The notes beneath the pieces are model-generated. The model saw only the letters and a program-made list of their open reading frames with translations. It did not search any database and was not told the DNA's origin. 21,035 bases of DNA from Plantago elongata. Taxonomy: Eukaryota > Streptophyta > Magnoliopsida > Lamiales > Plantaginaceae. Where the stretch lies: positions 1 through 21,035 of the forward strand of contig JAYMSP010003113.1 of assembly GCA_036897095.1 (NCBI GenBank). The letters run 5' to 3'. The position numbers and the translations under genes were made by a program. Positions 10,570 to 20,313 of this stretch are shown here, piece by piece. Numbering within the stretch: position 1 is the stretch's first letter; each line of letters starts with the position of its first letter.

Positions 10570-10982
10570 TCCTCAGGAACCTTTGATTGAAACTTCTTAA
10601 TTTAAAAGAATGTAACTCCTTAGGAAGATACTAATAGATCGGAGAGAGTATTATATTATCACACTCTGACTCAATGATTATATCATTATAAATGAAGAAG
10701 AGTATATTATCATCATGAAATTCATAGCATCTTTAGTAAATAAATTTTATCTATTTATTTATTTGTATAATATATAATTGTTAGGAGTATGTGAGTACCA
10801 TGTGTTAAGGATGCTAGTGGAATGAATAATGAAATCATCCTTTAATTTAGTGACTGTTTGATACAAAATTCAAATTGAATTTACAAGAGAGTCCATTTGA
10901 ATTTGCAATCGAACCATTAAAACGCGTGACCATATCCGCTCATTTAATTTAGGCTCGCACATAACATAACATTTGACCAGAT
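10570..10982. other. Intergenic DNA and 5' flank of the thioredoxin reductase gene
   Basis: AT-rich sequence with no gene. The last 100 bases before the ATG at 10983 should contain the 5' UTR and promoter of the thioredoxin reductase gene, but I see no convincing TATA box there. Confidence 0.5.
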
Positions 10983-13969
10983 ATGCCCTTTTTCTGCCCA
11001 AAGTTCCTCCACGCATTCAAAAAAGCCCGTAACCTAATCGCTCTCGCCACTCTCACCACCACCACAACCGCCGCCGCAGCCACCTCTCGCACCGCCTTCA
11101 TGGACGGCGAAATCCTCAAAACTCGCCTCTGCATCGTCGGCAGTGGCCCTGCCGCCCACACCGCCGCCATCTACGCCGCACGCGCTGAGCTCAAGCCGCT
11201 CCTCTTCGAAGGCTGGATGGCCAACGACATCGCTCCGGGCGGCCAGCTCACCACCACCACTGACGTAGAGAACTTTCCAGGCTTTCCGGAGGGGATACTC
11301 GGTGGTGAACTCATGGAGCGTTGCCGCGCGCAATCGGAGAAATTTGGCACGAAGATTTTCACTGAAACGGTGACTAGTGTCGACTTTTCGTCATCTCCGT
11401 TTAAATTGTTTGCTGATAATAAAGTTGTTTTGGCCGATTCGGTTATCATTTCGACTGGAGCTGTTGCGAAGCGACTTCAGTTCCAGGGATCTGAGACGTT
11501 CTGGAATAGAGGTATTATACAGTGGATTTTTTGTTTATTGATTTCAATTATTCTGTAGCCTTACCTGTAAAATGCAAATTCATATGCAAGGATGTTCTGG
11601 AATTGATAAGCTCATGACCTAGTTGATTAGCTACTGAAATTGATAGGATGACCTAGTTGATTATAACTGAAAGTGATAAGCTGACAACCTTGTTGCTTAG
11701 GTACTGAAATTGATGAGCTGATGACCTTGTTTATTTACCTTAAATTGATGGTTGCTAAGGTAGTTGATTTCGATGTCGGTGTTTATTAAAATTAGTTGAT
11801 AAGCTTGCTAGATATAGGATACTGAGCAAATCAGCTTGATGAGCTAGCTCAAAATTATCTAGATTATCATCTGTCGACTATCGCCTTGTGGTCAAATAAG
11901 ATCATTTATGATATAGGCTACCAGTTGATAGTCTAGCTGGAATGGTCTAGAGTAGACAATGCGTTTCATTCTACTTTTAGGAAATACAAGATTGCTGAAT
12001 AATTTAATTCTAGATGTTTATATTATGTGCCTTAATAGGAATCTCTGCTTGCGCTGTGTGCGATGGTGCTGCTCCGATTTTCAGGAATAAGCCACTTGCT
12101 GTTATTGGAGGTGGTGATTCAGCGATGGAGGAGGCTAACTTTCTGACCAAGTATGGTTCTAAGGTTTATATCATCCATAGGAGAAGTGAGTTCAGAGCCT
12201 CAAAGATTATGCAGGCTAGAGCTTTGACGAACCCTAAGATTGATGTGATTTGGAATTCTACGGTAACAGAGGCGTATGGGGATGGGAAGCTGGGGGGTTT
12301 GAAGGTGAAGAATGTGGAGAATGGGGAGGTGAAGGATTTGGAGGTGTCCGGTTTGTTTTTCGCAATTGGTCATGAGCCTGCGACTAAGTTTCTGGATGGA
12401 CAATTGGAATTGGATTCAGATGGGTATGTGGTTACAAAGCCGGGAACAACTTTGACTAGTATTAGAGGTGTTTTTGCTGCCGGTGATGTACAAGATAAGA
12501 AGTATAGGCAGGCTATCACTGCTGCTGGCTCAGGTCAGTGCCATTATAGTATAATATTTGATGCGAACTGTAGATACTAGTGTTGTTCTTGCATGTTAGA
12601 ACTTTCCAATAGTTTCGGATAGCTTAATTTTGTCTGTTTACATTTTTGACTGCATAATTTAATGTATTGCTACCTGTATAATTGTGATAAAATATGGTCT
12701 CTTTCTGTTTGGCAAGATACCCACTATAGTAGAGAAGAATATGTGCGAAGAATGAGTTAAGGTGGCATACTGTTGATGTAGGTCCTGGTAGATGTTTAAC
12801 CTGATAATTTGAGCTTAGTTGATTCCTATATCTGATAAGAAGTTTTAGATATCTTGAGTGGATTATAGAGTATAGATGCTAAGGAATGTTGGAAAAGGAT
12901 AGTTATATGTTTTCTGTGGGTAACCGGTAAGGAATAAAGATAGGTCATCTTCTGAAATTGTGTGTACGTCAAGATGTGATGAAGAGAGGAAAACAATATT
13001 CTGAATGACTTCTATGCCTAACACCAGCTTAATTATTAGTTCTATGCCTTAAGAAACTATCTATGAGAATTTTGGGTAAGGTGTATAAAACTTTTTGATT
13101 AAGTGAAGTCTGAGGAGCCTAATGGTTTCATTACTAAATGTTGTGGCTATTAAAACTAATTAGTAAGTGAGACTTTCAAAACAATCATCATTGCACTTCG
13201 CTTGAACACTGAGATCGCATTAAGTTAACAGATGTCACCTGTTGTGGACAAATAAGATATCAAGAGGAATGACTTGTAGCAGCAGCTAGTTATTAGGATT
13301 TTTCCAGAATTTTGTTTTCAAGAAGGTTTCTTATACAAAACTTTATTACCTACATGTGTTTCGTGTATACTTTGCGCAGATTTGTTTTGATCAATGTCTT
13401 AAAATTGTGTAGCTAATTTTGTTATTGCCACAATACAAACGATGAAGAATTTATACCGGTGAAAGTATTAGATCATAATCATTTACTGTACGAAAAACAG
13501 GCTCACATTTTGAGATGGACAAACTAGATAGTGAGTTCATTTTGACGGGACAGTGTATATTGCCTGTTGTATCATATATTTCTTCTGAAACGTGTAGTCT
13601 GCATGTTCTGATGCAAAAATACCACAGTAAGTCAAATTGAGGATATTGAGACTCATTATTAAAGGAAATTAGTGTGGCATGTTTGAGCTAGACTTCTGAG
13701 TTCTGATAGCATCCACTTGATTGGAAATAGTTCTCAAGTACGATGTCTGTCTCCCAATCTTCTCGTATATCTCCATGAATTTTAATTATTTGGATAGCTC
13801 AGGACGAACTTAAATGTCTTGTCACTGTTTAAATGCTCATGCGTATCCTTTTCCTTGGTAGATCTAACATGTGTTTTATGTCTCCACATGTGATGCAGGA
13901 TGCATGGCTGCTCTGGATGCTGAACATTATCTTCAAGAGATTGGTGCGCAAGAGGGTAAGAGTGATTGA
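10983..13969 (+). CDS. NTR: NADPH-dependent thioredoxin reductase (NTRA/NTRB type), three exons
   Basis: Flavoenzyme that passes electrons from NADPH through FAD and a Cys pair to h- and o-type thioredoxins in cytosol and mitochondria. Exons are 10983-11511, 12039-12533 and 13899-13969. Both introns (527 and 1365 bp) are GT-AG, phase 1, and the joined product has 364 residues. It shows the FAD motif CIVGSGPAA (50-58), the [19 protein letters not shown] block, the redox pair CAVC (C181 and C184), the NADPH motif [12 protein letters not shown] (198-209), HRR (223-225) and the [24 protein letters not shown]-tail motif, ending EGKSD. There is no fused thioredoxin domain, so it is not NTRC. Residues 1-39 are basic, hydroxylated and alanine-rich with no acidic residue, as in a mitochondrial presequence. 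M40 matches the start of cytosolic forms, so one gene may make both. Two short gaps relative to Arabidopsis NTRB as I remember it lie before FWNRG and in YGDGKLGG. Confidence 0.96.
11601..11742 (+). repeat. ~37-bp tandem repeats in NTR intron 1
   Basis: Four imperfect copies lie end to end: 11601-11637, 11638-11670, 11671-11707 and 11708 to about 11742. Each is built on AATTGATAAGCTGATGACCT, then TGTTGATTAG and TACTGA. The second copy has lost 4 bp. They lie wholly within the first intron and do not touch splice sites. Confidence 0.75.
12534..13898 (+). other. Long second intron of NTR
   Basis: This is a 1365-bp phase-1 intron with GTCAGT at its 5' end and TGATGCAG at its 3' end. I see no nested gene, no recognisable transposon and no long reading frame in it. 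Confidence 0.8.
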
Positions 13970-14889
13970 ATAATGGTCATTCTTGGTTTAAGTTATACGT
14001 GAAATTATGTATGCCAAACGTTCAATATTGAGGAAAACTGTTGGTAGTTAACATTATTCTTATTAACATTGTTGGAAGGAGATTTAGTGTACATTCGTTA
14101 CTGGTTACATGTTTGTAACTGAATATTGGCCTATTGGTGATGAAATTGAAACACATTATGTATCTTTAGTATGGCATGATCGATTTCTTAACATGTTAGA
14201 TGCTAATTGTAGTTGTAGAAATTACAAGATATACTTTTCTTCTGTACAGGTGTGTTTGTAGACTGTAAGGCAACCCTTGGTTGATTACTTCAGAATTGTT
14301 TACCTAGGACCATTAAGATTATGTTGTCTGATGGTTTTGGCTGCAGTAGAGTTGAAGTCACTGACAGTCTGTTTAGATGTGGGTCACACTAGGAGTTGAG
14401 GGCTATGGTCTATGGGTAATGAATTTTGCTAATTTAGAAATAGTGTTTGGCTTAGGCTAATGGTTCAGTTGTGTGTGTTTGATACTGTTTAGATTAATTG
14501 ATAATTTATAGGTAAATGATATGGGGCAGAGCTGCAGATACCTGGAGCTTATAGTGGTTGTCACCAATCTATAGCTCGGTTTATAACCTGTATATTTCAA
14601 GAGTAAAAAGTTGGTCAAGATGTACACACTGTACATCTACCCCGCACCATTAGAGTAGGATCTCTAACCAAATTTGAAGAGCTTGAAAGAGAGATATCTG
14701 TTCACCCTGTGTTTTTTTTTAACTTCACACCCCAGTACATGCATCTGATATTCTGATCTGCATGTGCTCTACCTTGTTGCATGACAAGCTTTCCCTGGCA
14801 GTGCTGGCAATTTGCAATTGATAGAGGAGACATACAACCATGCCAATAGTAATGTATGAGTGCTGTGATATAAGCCTATAACAAAAACC
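13970..14889. other. NTR 3' flank and intergenic DNA
   Basis: The first few hundred bases after the NTR stop are T-rich and presumably hold its 3' UTR. The rest is without a gene. The minus-strand reading frame at 14725-14991 runs into the duplicated segment that follows and is not a recognisable protein. Confidence 0.5.
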
Positions 14890-15145
14890 TTGCAGGGCCA
14901 CAGAAAGAACAAATTTAGAAGAAAATGTAGGTTGACTACTTGAAAGTTCTCTGGAATGAGTAACATTACAACTCAACTTTTTGTTTAACAAGAAGAAACA
15001 GTGACGCTGATTTATATTCCGTTGGATAGGTTTACAACTTAAGTATGCATTAGATCACTTCTGCAGCAAAACTCCAAACAGTAAACTGAGTTATTTTCCA
15101 ATCTTCTTGACACAAATAATCTCTCAATCTTTCCATTGAATAATG
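14890..15145. repeat. Segmental duplicate of the reductase 3' region (copy A)
   Basis: This stretch matches 17880-18262 in order and orientation: GGCCACA, then AATTTAGAAGAAA-TGTAG, then TTCTCTGG, TAACATT(A/G)CA, CAACTTTTTGTTTAA, AGGTTTACAAC, GCAAAACTC-AAACAG and CTTCTTGACACAAATAA. The downstream copy has an extra segment of roughly 120 bp in the middle (about 18030-18160). The duplicated piece covers the 3' UTR and the very end of the last coding exon of the minus-strand reductase. Confidence 0.75.
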
Positions 15146-15150
15146 TTCAA
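15091..15150 (-). pseudogene. Truncated last-exon relic of a second DFR/ANR-like reductase
   Basis: Read on the minus strand, the sequence ending in the stop at 15093-15091 gives IICVKKIGK. It aligns with the C-terminal FICVKKLGN of the intact gene at 18222-19945. Upstream of this the similarity fades within about 30 bases (a degenerate CAATATGATGCTGAAAGG-like segment), and the rest of the gene is absent. It is therefore a tail-only duplicate, not a functional gene. Confidence 0.6.
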
Positions 15151-15160
15151 CTAAATTTAT

Positions 15161-15266
15161 GTTCTCTTTGCCCGAACAGAATCAAATTGAACTTACTCGT
15201 AGTATGAAAAACAACTAAGAAAATTTAAATTGAATAGGAATTAATAATTTTTCAAATAAAGAGAAC
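15161..15266. repeat. MITE-like element, same family as the one at 5702
   Basis: Perfect 9-bp inverted ends, GTTCTCTTT at 15161-15169 and AAAGAGAAC at 15258-15266, flank a 90-bp AT-rich interior. A further partial copy of the left end begins at 15298 (GTTCTCTTTGAAT, then GAGCTTATTTGTGGTA matching GAACTTACTCGTAGTA of the first). The element lies immediately next to the truncated reductase relic and may mark one breakpoint of that duplication. Confidence 0.45.
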
Positions 15267-15309
15267 AAAATCTAAATAGATAAAATACTTGAATTATGTT
15301 CTCTTTGAA

Positions 15310-16170
15310 TAGTACATACTTGAGCTTATTTGTGGTATATTATTGTACAATAATAAACAATTAAATTGATATGAAATTAATTGTTCTAAAATGAAAATAA
15401 AATAAACTTCTTATATATGTTCTTTCCCCAATAACGTAAAAAAAGATAAAATATGTTAGTATGAATGGTAAGAAGCTAGATTTGGATCTGGCCACGACTG
15501 CTAGTCAGTTCTGGTCTATTTTTAAAATTTTTTTTATAACTTTATTTTAAAAATCATTTATATAAAGTTAATTAATTTAATTATACTAAACAATTAAACA
15601 TATATTTAATGACTACGACTATGAATTATAACAATATAAACATGACAAATTTATCATTATTTGTAAAGTATGGCTAATGGATTTATAATATTGATCTTCG
15701 TTACGTTATGGTATCGTAGTGTATATACGTTCATATATTTTTGAATATATGATAATTTGATAAATTTTACGAAAAATTGGACTAAGTTTATATTTATATA
15801 ATTTGTTGGACTTTTGTAATATATAAATATTTATTATGCGTTTAGTAAAATTGGTCCTGCGTTTTACAATCCCCTTATATAAATTATTTTATTTTAGTAT
15901 TTTTTCTACATTTTTCCACTTTTGGATAATTTTAAAATTATCTTATTCCTGGTTGGTACTTGGTAGTATCTTTTAGCTGGCTAGGACTAGAATTTCGTAG
16001 TTTATTAGGAATTTGTTAAATGTTTTTACTATTAAGTACTTGTACTAGACTGAGGAGTTTCTTGTAATAAATTAAAAAAATAGACTTGTTCCTCCACAGT
16101 TTTCGGTAATTCTGTTAAATCGGAGAACCTTTATGTATCGAGAATTCGGTATTCTGCTGGTGAATAGCTC
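15310..16170. other. Very AT-rich intergenic DNA
   Basis: No gene is visible. The interval 15500-15900 is extremely AT-rich and ORF-poor. It leads into the F-box pseudogene, and no promoter motif can be placed with confidence. Confidence 0.55.
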
Positions 16171-16200
16171 ATGCACAAATCAAAGCCTGTACAACCTAGA

Positions 16201-17375
16201 ATGGAGAAGAAGAAGAAACCCAATCACCATAATGATGTTATTCATCTTTCCGATGAAATCATAATCGAAATCTTCACAAGACTCTCCGTAAAAGCCGTAG
16301 GTAAATGCAGGTGCGTGTCGAAATCATAGCGAGCTCATCTCTCGACTCCCCAATACATCAACGAACACCTAACTGCTACTCTAAAAACCAATCAGCCACA
16401 CAATCTCATCCTCACATCCTCCCTCTCAAAAGAACGGAATAGAGTCTATACCATTGCTCCCATTACCAAAAATAACGTTGCAATCAAGCTTGATCTGCCA
16501 AAGGCAAAAACTACGGTTGAAGTTGAAACCATTGGCTCTTGCAATGGTCTGGTTTTGTTGACAAGTGACAGTTCCGAAATATTTTTTATCAACCCCACTA
16601 CCCTTAACAAGTTTAAATTGCCCCGATCTCATCTCCGACCACGCGGTTTGGGAAGATCGTATGGGTTCGGTTATGATAGCTTTACTGATGATTACAAGAT
16701 TGTGCAGCTTTCGTATTTTATTAATTCCAAACTTGCTAATTTTAGTGGGCTAGATGTTGATGTGTTTTATGTGAAATCGGGTGTTTGGAAAAGAATTGAA
16801 AGCTCGCCGAAAGCTGAATCTTTTCGTTTTGATTCGGGTGGGGATTTTGTCAATGGGGCTATACATTGGTTGTCTAAAGAGTTCTCTACTCGCAGAATTT
16901 ATCATCCCCGTCGGTCATTGCTGCCTTTGATTTGACTAGTGAGTTATTTACTGAGGTTCCTACACCTGAGAAGGAGTATGATAATATTTGCGTTCTTGGA
17001 GGTTGTTTATGTATTGTAGACAACTATATATGGATAATGAAAGAGTACGGCAACAAAGGTTCTTGGACTAAATTATGTGTTCGTGAAATAGGAAGATTGA
17101 TAAAGAAACCATTATGTTTTATCGGGGACAAGGAGATTGTGGTGTTGAACAACCATGGTAATATGTTCATCTATGATATCCATAAGAATAAATATAGGAA
17201 TTTGGTTGTCAATGGAGTTACTGGTTGTCTTTGTTACGGGAATGCTTATATCGACAGTCTCGTTTGGCCAGTCAAATTTGAAGTAATTGAAGCAGTTCCG
17301 TGGAGTTATGTCGAAGAAGAGCATAAGTGGAGTTATAAGCGATTATGCGAAAGAAGTAAGGCACGGAGAAGATGA
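16201..17375 (+). pseudogene. F-box protein with F-box-associated domain, disrupted
   Basis: F-box proteins are the substrate-receptor subunits of SCF ubiquitin ligases. The frame from ATG 16201 reads an F-box (LSDEIIIEIFTRLSVKAVGK, then CRCVSKS) and is stopped by TAG at 16327-16329, exactly where the family has Trp (the W after CVSKS). A single TGG to TAG change explains it. The frame stays open beyond and encodes SCNGLVLL, FINPTT, YGFGYDSFTDDYKIVQLSY, VWKRIES and FVNGAIHWLS, the usual F-box-associated order. Near 16900-16920 the homology moves to another frame (IAAFDLTSELFTEVPTP, GGCLCIVDN) and runs to the stop at 17375. The shift fits a 1-bp deletion. Without both lesions the product would be about 390 residues, normal for the family. 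An alternative in-frame ATG lies at 16171. A sequencing error could explain one lesion, hardly both. Confidence 0.88.
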
Positions 17376-17879
17376 GGTAACCAAAGATAATGAACTCTTC
17401 AATTGATAGAACCAGATTCAGCAGGTCAATAGTGTGGTTAAATATGTCCTCTTGTTCTTGCTTTATTAACTAGTTGATTTTGGAATGTGAGATGTTATTC
17501 TCTTCTTGATTTATTTACTGGTTGGCTTTGGAAAGGGAACGTTGTTTTTGCAATTGATTTTCTGTTTGTTGCCAAGTACAAGTTTTTTTTATCCCTTCAA
17601 TGTCCATGCTGCCTGTACCTTTCCATGGGAATGAATTAAAATGGCCTTTTTTGCTATGTGATGTGAGTCACCTTGTTATTCTGACTATGGTGGCTGTGAC
17701 TTGTGAGTGAGTGTGCATGAGTATAGTTTCATCCTCCTAGTTCCGAAGCCTTTATTAACATTACCGGAAGTCTTGTGAAATAGCAGGATGAACACAAGTG
17801 GAAATGTGGAATGATCCTAATCTGCACGGTGCACCTTAAGAAATTGAGGAACATTCTCATAGATAGTCAGGATAACAGG
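17376..17879. other. Intergenic DNA between F-box pseudogene and duplicated segment
   Basis: No gene is seen. T-rich sequence after the F-box stop is what a former 3' UTR would look like. Confidence 0.5.
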
Positions 17880-18262
17880 GCATTTGCAGGCTGTGGCTTA
17901 GGCCACATAGCCAGAAGAAATAATTTAGAAGAAACTGTAGCTTGGCTACTTCAACATTCTCTGGGAAATCTAACATTGCACAATGCAACTTTTTGTTTAA
18001 TAACAATCAATGGTGGCGATTTCTAGTTTTTTTTGGTTATTTTTTAAATATATATATTTTTTGAACAAATACTGAATAGGCTCAAACGACAATGTCAGTG
18101 CCCGAAACTGGGATTACAGATGTGGAAGTGAATGCATAGCTGTCATTCAGTATTCCAGTTATTATTGGAGAGGTTTACAACATAAGCTGGTCTGCTGGGG
18201 CAAAACTCTAAACAGAATTAGCTAGTTTCCCAACTTCTTGACACAAATAAAACTGTCTCTTA
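17880..18262. repeat. Segmental duplicate (copy B): 3' region of the intact reductase gene
   Basis: This is the counterpart of 14890-15145. It covers the end of the last coding exon (18222-18262) and the presumed 3' UTR. It has about 120 bp not present in copy A, containing a perfect 10-bp inverted pair (AATACTGAAT 18068-18077, ATTCAGTATT 18145-18154), so a small insertion is likely. A 71-codon plus-strand reading frame here has no intact counterpart in copy A and is not supported as a gene. Confidence 0.7.
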
Positions 18263-19945
18263 TAATCCTTTCAGCATCATATTGATATCCAAATGATAAC
18301 TCCTCCAGCTTTCTTGAACCCCATTTAGTCTCTCTTTTTGTATCTTCAATTAACCTTAAAAAATGTATTTGCAACATCAGTACTCAAGGAAAACACCTTC
18401 AACAAGAATGGTACTATAGTTCATGTATATGTCATACACAACAACTAGAACTTGGCACACAAAAATAATGTACGCGTAGAAATGATCTTACTCTCGAGGA
18501 ATGTCCATCTCCGGGTGACATTTCTGAATGATAGAAGCAATTTCAGCCGATTTCAAGAAATCACTGGCACATAGAAATCTCCCATTGATCTTTGGATTCT
18601 CCATGGAGAATATGTGAGCTCCTATGACATCTTGAATGTGTATGATTGGAACTTTTCCAAGCAATTCTTCCAAGAACCTAAGAGTTGTGTACCTCCCCCT
18701 GTCATTTAAGCCCTGTGAAATTATGACCCCCATGCTCTCAGCCACTGTGGACTGGAGTGTCCCTCCTCCCACAAGCCCACATACAAGGCTTACCACCTGT
18801 ATCCCTTTCCCATTGTAGCTCAGCAGTTCTTGCTCTACTAATGTCTTTGAAATCATGTAGTCCTAATCGGTCCACCAAAGTGAAAAGAAAATGTTAATGT
18901 GGAAGTAATAAAGAGCTGGATGAACCTACTGAAATGTGTTCTGATCAATCAACAACAGTAGAAACTTAAGAATAACACAGTATGATGAACTACATGGGGT
19001 TTTCGTCCTCTTCATATGATCTAAAGAATCGACGCGGCGTAAACTGTAGATTGAAGATATCTTTAGCTTGAGAAGTGAGAACTTTAAAGACATGCCTGTA
19101 GGTATATATTCGAGTATTCAGATGAGAAACCGAAAGGAGTCCAACAGTTCTCGTCCACAGCATCCTTATAACCGGAGCCATCCTCTCTCCATGGTGAAGC
19201 CGCCACTACTGAGGCGGTATAAATGAGCTCTTTAACTGTCTTTGCTCCAATGCAACTCTCCACTATGCTCTTTGTACCAGCCACTGCTGCCTCACAAATA
19301 TTCTTGTACTGCATCAACATTATGAAAAAAGTATCGAATACTTAATATAAATGACTTGAAAGTTGAAACATTCCACATTTTTTACACAAATTCGACTTTT
19401 AGATGTTATGAGATTATATTAAAAAGTAACCTGACACTGTGTAAGATACTAACTTGTGTTGGGATGGCTATCTCTAATTCTAATTAGGCGTCTCTAACCG
19501 TCAAACCGTCTACTCTATGTTATATGAAACTCCACAATTAATTTGACATCAAACCTGGGTACTATTAGGGTAGTGTTGCAGTGGTGTGGCCAAATGAAAC
19601 ACAGTTTCACACCCTTCAATTGCAGCAGCAAATTCATCAGCTTTATAAATGTCTGCTTCAAAAAGGCTCAACTTTTCGGTTTCTTCTTTGGCAAGGCCCT
19701 TTAGCAAGCCTACCTTAGACTCATCCCCTGAAACTCAACCATAACGACAATAATGATAAATCTGTGTGGTGAATGTGTTTAATCAACTATGAGAAGAACA
19801 TAAGCCAAATAACGAATCGACACGAACCGAGGTTTCGGAGAGTGGCGTGGACAGAGTATCCCCTGTCCAGGAGTTGTTTAACAAGAAAAGAACCCAAGTA
19901 GCCTGAAGCTCCTGTTACACAGACCTTGATGTTATTCTTCTCCAT
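18222..19945 (-). CDS. NADPH-dependent reductase of the DFR/ANR/CCR-like SDR family, five exons
   Basis: Extended short-chain dehydrogenase/reductase (SDR108E) acting on phenolic or other carbonyl substrates; the exact substrate cannot be read from sequence. Exons on the minus strand: 19945-19828, 19727-19555, 19308-19096, 18862-18492 and 18354-18222, giving 335 residues. It has the dinucleotide motif [11 protein letters not shown] (10-20), R37 in TLRN (NADPH preference in the family), VFHLATPL, the catalytic triad S130 (YTAS), Y170 and K174 (YMISK), the RFLEELLG and GRFLCAS blocks, and a C-terminal [10 protein letters not shown] segment. The NWYCYxK signature of true CCR and DFR is absent. 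The ELLSYN and RFLEELLG segments suggest the HC-toxin-reductase-like/ANR-like branch. Intron 3 (19095-18863) must use a GC donor; the others are GT-AG. The last exon is short (44 codons with the stop) and easy to miss, because an in-frame TAA follows the exon-4 donor. The gene is divergent from the SPH pseudogene. Confidence 0.92.
18863..19095 (-). other. GC-AG intron (intron 3 of the reductase)
   Basis: Exon 3 ends CTACAG and the intron begins GCATGT. The acceptor is ATTAG before GACTACATG. This join gives YLQ-DYMISK in frame, putting the catalytic YxxxK in place. The nearest GT (four bases on) would create TGA at the junction. Confidence 0.8.
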
Positions 19946-20313
19946 CTAAACTACTTTCCAGTCTACTTTAGGCAAATTTATCCAAACACTGATGATTTTG
20001 TCGAATTTCTGGCATTAGCTGAAGTAATTAACTGCAGTAATATAGTAATATTGGACTTTATCGCAATATAGCGTCCCAATATTTTAGTCAACATTATGAT
20101 AATATAGATGGGTAGTATGTGCGTTTGGCTTCATATGTGGTGGCCCATGACTCATCGAATTGGAGACTTATCTTTACCCGGCAAACCGGTTTGACCGGTG
20201 ATGCACGTCCTACTTTAATCATTTTTAGCATGTATCAACGTTTACTAATTAGTTTTCACAAGAAGATATATACTAAGTCATGCAATTTACTGGAGCTATC
20301 CATTTTACCACAA
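19946..20313. promoter_or_regulatory. Shared upstream region between the divergent reductase and SPH pseudogene
   Basis: About 370 bp separate the reductase ATG (19945, minus) from the first ATG of the SPH relic (20314, plus). The reductase promoter must lie here, but I cannot place a clear TATA box. A short palindromic stretch, ACCGGTTTGACCGGT, lies near 20185-20199. Confidence 0.4.

Noticed and set aside
10630..10656. A second Stowaway right end (ATCGGAGAGAGTA)
   Set aside because: Too degenerate and no matching left terminus nearby.
11034..11333. Long antisense frames opposite NTR exon 1
   Set aside because: They mirror the GC-rich third codon positions of the NTR exon and carry no motif.
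10983..13969. NTRC (reductase-thioredoxin fusion) for the thioredoxin reductase gene
   Set aside because: The protein ends at EGKSD with no thioredoxin domain or further exon, and the next 2 kb hold no WCGPC motif that I can see.
14725..14991. Two overlapping minus-strand frames of 88 and 65 codons
   Set aside because: They partly overlap the duplicated 3' UTR sequence and have no domain.
17811..18026. 71-codon plus-strand frame in the duplicated segment
   Set aside because: The homologous segment at 14890 on has stops and indels in that frame, so it was not conserved as coding; it lies in the presumed 3' UTR of the reductase.
18222..19945. Calling the reductase cinnamoyl-CoA reductase or dihydroflavonol reductase outright
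   Set aside because: The NWYCYxK-type signature of those enzymes is missing around the catalytic Tyr, so only the wider SDR family is supported.
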